A stretch of 64,000 bases of DNA from Thauera linaloolentis 47Lol = DSM 12138. Lineage in GTDB: Bacteria > Pseudomonadota > Gammaproteobacteria > Burkholderiales > Rhodocyclaceae. The DNA lies in the NCBI RefSeq assembly GCF_000310205.1, contig NZ_AMXE01000004.1, forward strand, positions 1 to 64,000, given 5' to 3'. Below the pieces are notes generated by a model that saw only the letters and a list, made by a program, of their open reading frames with translations, did no database searches and had not been told where the DNA came from. Below, in pieces: positions 61,340-64,000 of this stretch (within the stretch, counting starts at the first letter, position 1; each line of letters starts with the position of its first letter). The position numbers were made by a program, and so were the translations under genes.

Positions 61340-63208
61340 ATGGCCCTGCTGCAAATTGCCGAACCCGGCATGTCCACCGAACCGCACAAGCACCGGCTCG
61401 CGGTGGGCATCGACCTGGGGACCACCAACTCGCTCGTTGCCAGCGTGCGCAACGGGATCGCCGTGTGCCTGCCGGACGAGTCCGGCCGCACGATGCTGCC
61501 CTCGGTGGTGCGCTATCACGTAGACGGCAGCACCGAGACCGGGCTGGGCGCGCTCAAGGCGCAGGCCACCGATCCACGCAACACCATCGTGTCGGCAAAG
61601 CGTTTCATGGGGCGCGGCCTCAAGGACGTGGCCCATGTCGAGGCCATGCCCTACGATTTCGAGGACGGCCCGGGCATGGTGAGGCTGCGTACCGTGCAGG
61701 GCGTGAAAAGCCCGGTCGAGGTTTCGGCCGAAATTCTGCGTGTGCTGCGCGTACGCGCCGAAGCCAGCCTGGGCGGCAGGCTGGTCGGCGTGGTCATCAC
61801 GGTGCCGGCCTATTTCGACGATGCCCAGCGGCAGGCGACCAAGGATGCAGCACGCCTGGCCGGCCTGGATGTGCTGCGCCTGCTCAACGAGCCGACGGCG
61901 GCTGCGGTGGCCTATGGCCTGGACAACGCAGCCGAAGGGGTCTACGCGGTGTACGACCTTGGCGGCGGCACCTTCGACCTGTCGATTCTCAAGCTGTCGC
62001 GCGGCGTTTTCGAAGTGTTGTCGACGAATGGCGATGCGGCGCTGGGTGGCGACGATTTCGACCACCGGCTGTTCTGCTCCATCCTCGAACGCGCCGACAT
62101 CGATCCGCCTTCGCTGGAAGACGCCCGCCGGCTGCAGATGAAAGCGCGCGAAGTGAAGGAATTGCTCACGTCCTGCGAAGAGGCGCCCATCCACCTGCGC
62201 CTGGGCTCGGGCGAGCTGGTCGACGTCGTCGTCACCCGCAACGAGTTCGCCGACATGACCCGCCACCTGGTACAGAAGACCTTGACGCCGGTGCGCAAAG
62301 CGCTGCGCGATGCCGGATTGACGCCCGAAGAGATCAAGGGCGTGGTGATGGTCGGCGGCGCGACGCGCATGCCCCAAATCCAGCGCGCGGTCGCCGCCTT
62401 CTTCGGCCAGGAGCCGCTGACCAACCTCGACCCGGACAAGGTGGTTGCGCTTGGCGCCGCGATGCAGGCCAACGTGCTGGCCGGCAACCGCGCGGAGCAG
62501 GACGACTGGCTGCTGCTCGACGTCATTCCGCTGTCGCTCGGTCTGGAGACCATGGGCGGGCTGGTGGAGAAGGTCGTGCCGCGCAATTCCACGCTGCCGA
62601 TTGCGCGGGCGCAGGAGTTCACCACCTTCAAGGACGGCCAGACGGCAATGGCCTTCCATGTCGTGCAGGGCGAGCGCGAACTGGTTGCCGACTGCCGTTC
62701 GTTGGCGCGCTTCGAACTGCGCGGCATTCCGCCGATGGTGGCGGGCGCGGCGCGCATCCGTGTGACCTTCCAGGTCGATGCCGATGGCCTGCTGTCGGTG
62801 TCCGCGCGCGAAATGTCTTCCGGCGTCGAGGCGAGCGTGCTGGTGAAACCATCCTATGGCCTGTCCGACGACGAGATCGCGGAGATGCTCAAATCGGGCG
62901 TCGAGCACGCCGGCGACGACATGGTGTTGCGCGCGCTGCGCGAACAGCAGGTCGAGGCGGAGCGCGTGATCGAGGCTGCGGAACAGGCGTTGGCAAAGGA
63001 TGGCCACCTGCTCGATGCGGACGAGCGGGCGGGGATCGATGCCGCCGTCGCCCGCCTGCGCGAGCTGCGCGCGGGCAGCGACCACCGCGCCATCAAGAGC
63101 GGCATCGACGCGTTTGCGCGAGCCACCGATGAATTCGCCGCCCGCCGCATGGATAACAGCATCCGCAGCGCGCTGGCCGGCCACAAGGTAGACGAGTTGG
63201 AACTCTGA
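61340..63208 (+). CDS. hscA: Hsp70-type chaperone HscA
   Basis: A 622-residue Hsp70. The N-terminal ATPase shows [28 protein letters not shown] and [14 protein letters not shown]; the substrate-binding domain begins about residue 390 ([20 protein letters not shown]). It releases clusters from IscU to target proteins with HscB. The length is normal for HscA. Confidence 0.96.
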   Translation: MALLQIAEPGMSTEPHKHRLAVGIDLGTTNSLVASVRNGIAVCLPDESGRTMLPSVVRYHVDGSTETGLGALKAQATDPRNTIVSAKRFMGRGLKDVAHVEAMPYDFEDGPGMVRLRTVQGVKSPVEVSAEILRVLRVRAEASLGGRLVGVVITVPAYFDDAQRQATKDAARLAGLDVLRLLNEPTAAAVAYGLDNAAEGVYAVYDLGGGTFDLSILKLSRGVFEVLSTNGDAALGGDDFDHRLFCSILERADIDPPSLEDARRLQMKAREVKELLTSCEEAPIHLRLGSGELVDVVVTRNEFADMTRHLVQKTLTPVRKALRDAGLTPEEIKGVVMVGGATRMPQIQRAVAAFFGQEPLTNLDPDKVVALGAAMQANVLAGNRAEQDDWLLLDVIPLSLGLETMGGLVEKVVPRNSTLPIARAQEFTTFKDGQTAMAFHVVQGERELVADCRSLARFELRGIPPMVAGAARIRVTFQVDADGLLSVSAREMSSGVEASVLVKPSYGLSDDEIAEMLKSGVEHAGDDMVLRALREQQVEAERVIEAAEQALAKDGHLLDADERAGIDAAVARLRELRAGSDHRAIKSGIDAFARATDEFAARRMDNSIRSALAGHKVDELEL

Positions 63209-63215
63209 CCCAATC

Positions 63216-63557
63216 ATGACCCAGATCACTGTCCTTCCCCATGTCGAACTCTGCCCCGACGGCAGCGTGATCGAGGCCGAACCCGGCAAGACCGTTTGCG
63301 AGACGCTGCTCCAGCACGACATCTACATCGAGCATGCCTGTGAGATGTCCTGCGCCTGCACGACCTGCCATGTCATCGTGCGCGAGGGCTTCGATTCGTT
63401 GCCCGCCGCCGAGGAAGAAGAAGAGGACCTGCTCGACAAGGCCTGGGGGCTGGAGCCGCGATCGCGGCTTTCGTGCCAGGTCGAGGTCGGCGACACGCCG
63501 CTGGTGATCGAGATCCCGCGCTATACGATCAACATGGCCCGCGAAGGAAAACACTGA
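63216..63557 (+). CDS. fdx: [2Fe-2S] ferredoxin of the isc system
   Basis: A 113-residue adrenodoxin-type ferredoxin. Ligand cysteines are in EHACEMSCACTTCHV (C-x5-C-x2-C) and RLSCQVEV. It provides electrons for cluster assembly on IscU. Placed 7 bp after hscA. Confidence 0.95.
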   Translation: MTQITVLPHVELCPDGSVIEAEPGKTVCETLLQHDIYIEHACEMSCACTTCHVIVREGFDSLPAAEEEEEDLLDKAWGLEPRSRLSCQVEVGDTPLVIEIPRYTINMAREGKH

Positions 63558-63558
63558 G

Positions 63559-63753
63559 ATGAAATGGACCGACGTGCAGGAGATCGCCATTCAGTTGTCG
63601 GATGCCAGGCCGGAGGTCGATCCGGCCAAGGTGAATTTCGTCGACCTGATGAACTGGGTGATGGCACTGCCCGAATTCGACGATGACCCCAAGCGCTGCG
63701 GCGAGCGCATCCTGGAAGGCATCCAGCAGGCCTGGATCGACGAGCTTGCCTGA
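63559..63753 (+). CDS. iscX: IscX (Fe-S assembly regulator)
   Basis: A 64-residue acidic protein with the IscX pattern MKWTDVQEIAIQLSDARPEV, FVDLMNWVMALPEF and the end ILEGIQQAWIDE. It binds IscS and iron and modulates desulfurase activity. One base separates it from fdx; last gene of the isc operon. Confidence 0.95.
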   Translation: MKWTDVQEIAIQLSDARPEVDPAKVNFVDLMNWVMALPEFDDDPKRCGERILEGIQQAWIDELA

Positions 63754-63771
63754 ACGGGCAGGGGGCGGCGC

Positions 63772-64000
63772 TCAGTAGCCGTTGCGTGTGCTGGCGTCGC
63801 TGCTTTCGTTGATGTTCAGCCAGTACTGGCCCAGCAGGCCGATGACCTGAACGAAGCGCTCGAAGTCCACCGGCTTGCGCACGTAGCTGTTTGCCCCGAG
63901 GTTGTAGGCTTGCTGCAGGTCCAGCGATTCGCGCGATGTGGTGAGCACTACCACCGGCAGCAGGGTGGTGCGCGAGTCGGCGCGGATGCGGCGCAGTACC
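63772..64000 (-). CDS. Response regulator receiver domain, 5' end outside window
   Basis: Only the C-terminal 75 residues are visible. LLPVVVLTTSRESLDLQQAY, LGANSYVRKPVDFERFVQVI and LLGQYWLNINE show the beta4-alpha4 threonine and the conserved lysine of CheY-like receiver domains. The protein ends soon after alpha5, so it is a stand-alone or C-terminal receiver domain without an output domain. The phosphorylation aspartate lies beyond the window. Confidence 0.82.
   Translation of the reverse strand, partial: VLRRIRADSRTTLLPVVVLTTSRESLDLQQAYNLGANSYVRKPVDFERFVQVIGLLGQYWLNINESSDASTRNGY

Overview
The window is a high-GC chromosomal segment of a Gram-negative betaproteobacterium. Three things point to the Rhodocyclales (Azoarcus/Thauera-like) or a close relative: the conserved suhB / trmJ-cysE-iscR-isc block, two TonB-dependent receptors, and Fur, Zur and IscR type regulatory sites. 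The genus is an inference; no rRNA or tRNA gene is present to fix it.

Left part (1-14000) is an accessory region rich in defence genes. A plus-strand, tightly packed trio (patatin-like lipase, gluzincin metallopeptidase, ComEC-type metallo-beta-lactamase-fold protein; 109-4441) converges on a complete minus-strand CBASS operon (8955 to 4633): Cap6/TRIP13 ATPase, two HORMA proteins, a CD-NTase and a SAVED-domain effector with a nuclease-like N-terminus. A divergent WYL regulator of CapW type follows (9157-10098). After a gene-free stretch with IS-like repeats comes a HipBA toxin-antitoxin pair with two matching 23-nt operators. About 1 kb follows with no credible gene, but with a perfect 19-nt palindrome and a cluster of TGACGGTA repeats.

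Middle-left (13471-17844) holds ordinary genes: a flavin reductase-like protein, a dihydrolipoamide dehydrogenase homologue, DUF3817, a periplasmic DsrE-like protein and a TDT/SLAC1 transporter. From 26734 down to 17944 runs a minus-strand zinc-starvation cluster: two COG0523 GTPases, cysS, a gamma-carbonic anhydrase, thrS, a PyrQ-type dihydroorotase and hisI. It is headed by a perfect 26-nt Zur-like palindrome. The HisI and PyrQ copies have each lost a canonical metal ligand, as expected for zinc-sparing paralogues.

Centre (28647-43430) is an iron-regulated siderophore locus closely resembling the pyridine-dithiocarboxylate/thioquinolobactin type: AraC regulator, O-methyltransferase, RhtX/FptX-like importer, E1-rhodanese, JAMM protease, ThiS-like sulfur carrier, CaiB-type CoA transferase, acyl-adenylating ligase, TonB receptor, acyl-CoA dehydrogenase, MFS exporter and a GH88-like barrel protein. 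Fur boxes precede the methyltransferase and the E1 gene.

Right part: a guanidinium exporter (Gdx/SugE) under a guanidine-II riboswitch, a DUF4242 protein, an Asp/Glu racemase, and a haem-acquisition locus (large TonB receptor, secreted hemophilin-like protein, Slam translocon, unknown membrane protein). It ends with core genes: PHB-depolymerase-like esterase, suhB, trmJ, cysE, the whole iscR-(extra desulfurase)-iscS-iscU-iscA-hscB-hscA-fdx-iscX operon with tandem IscR sites, and the start of a response-regulator gene cut by the window edge.
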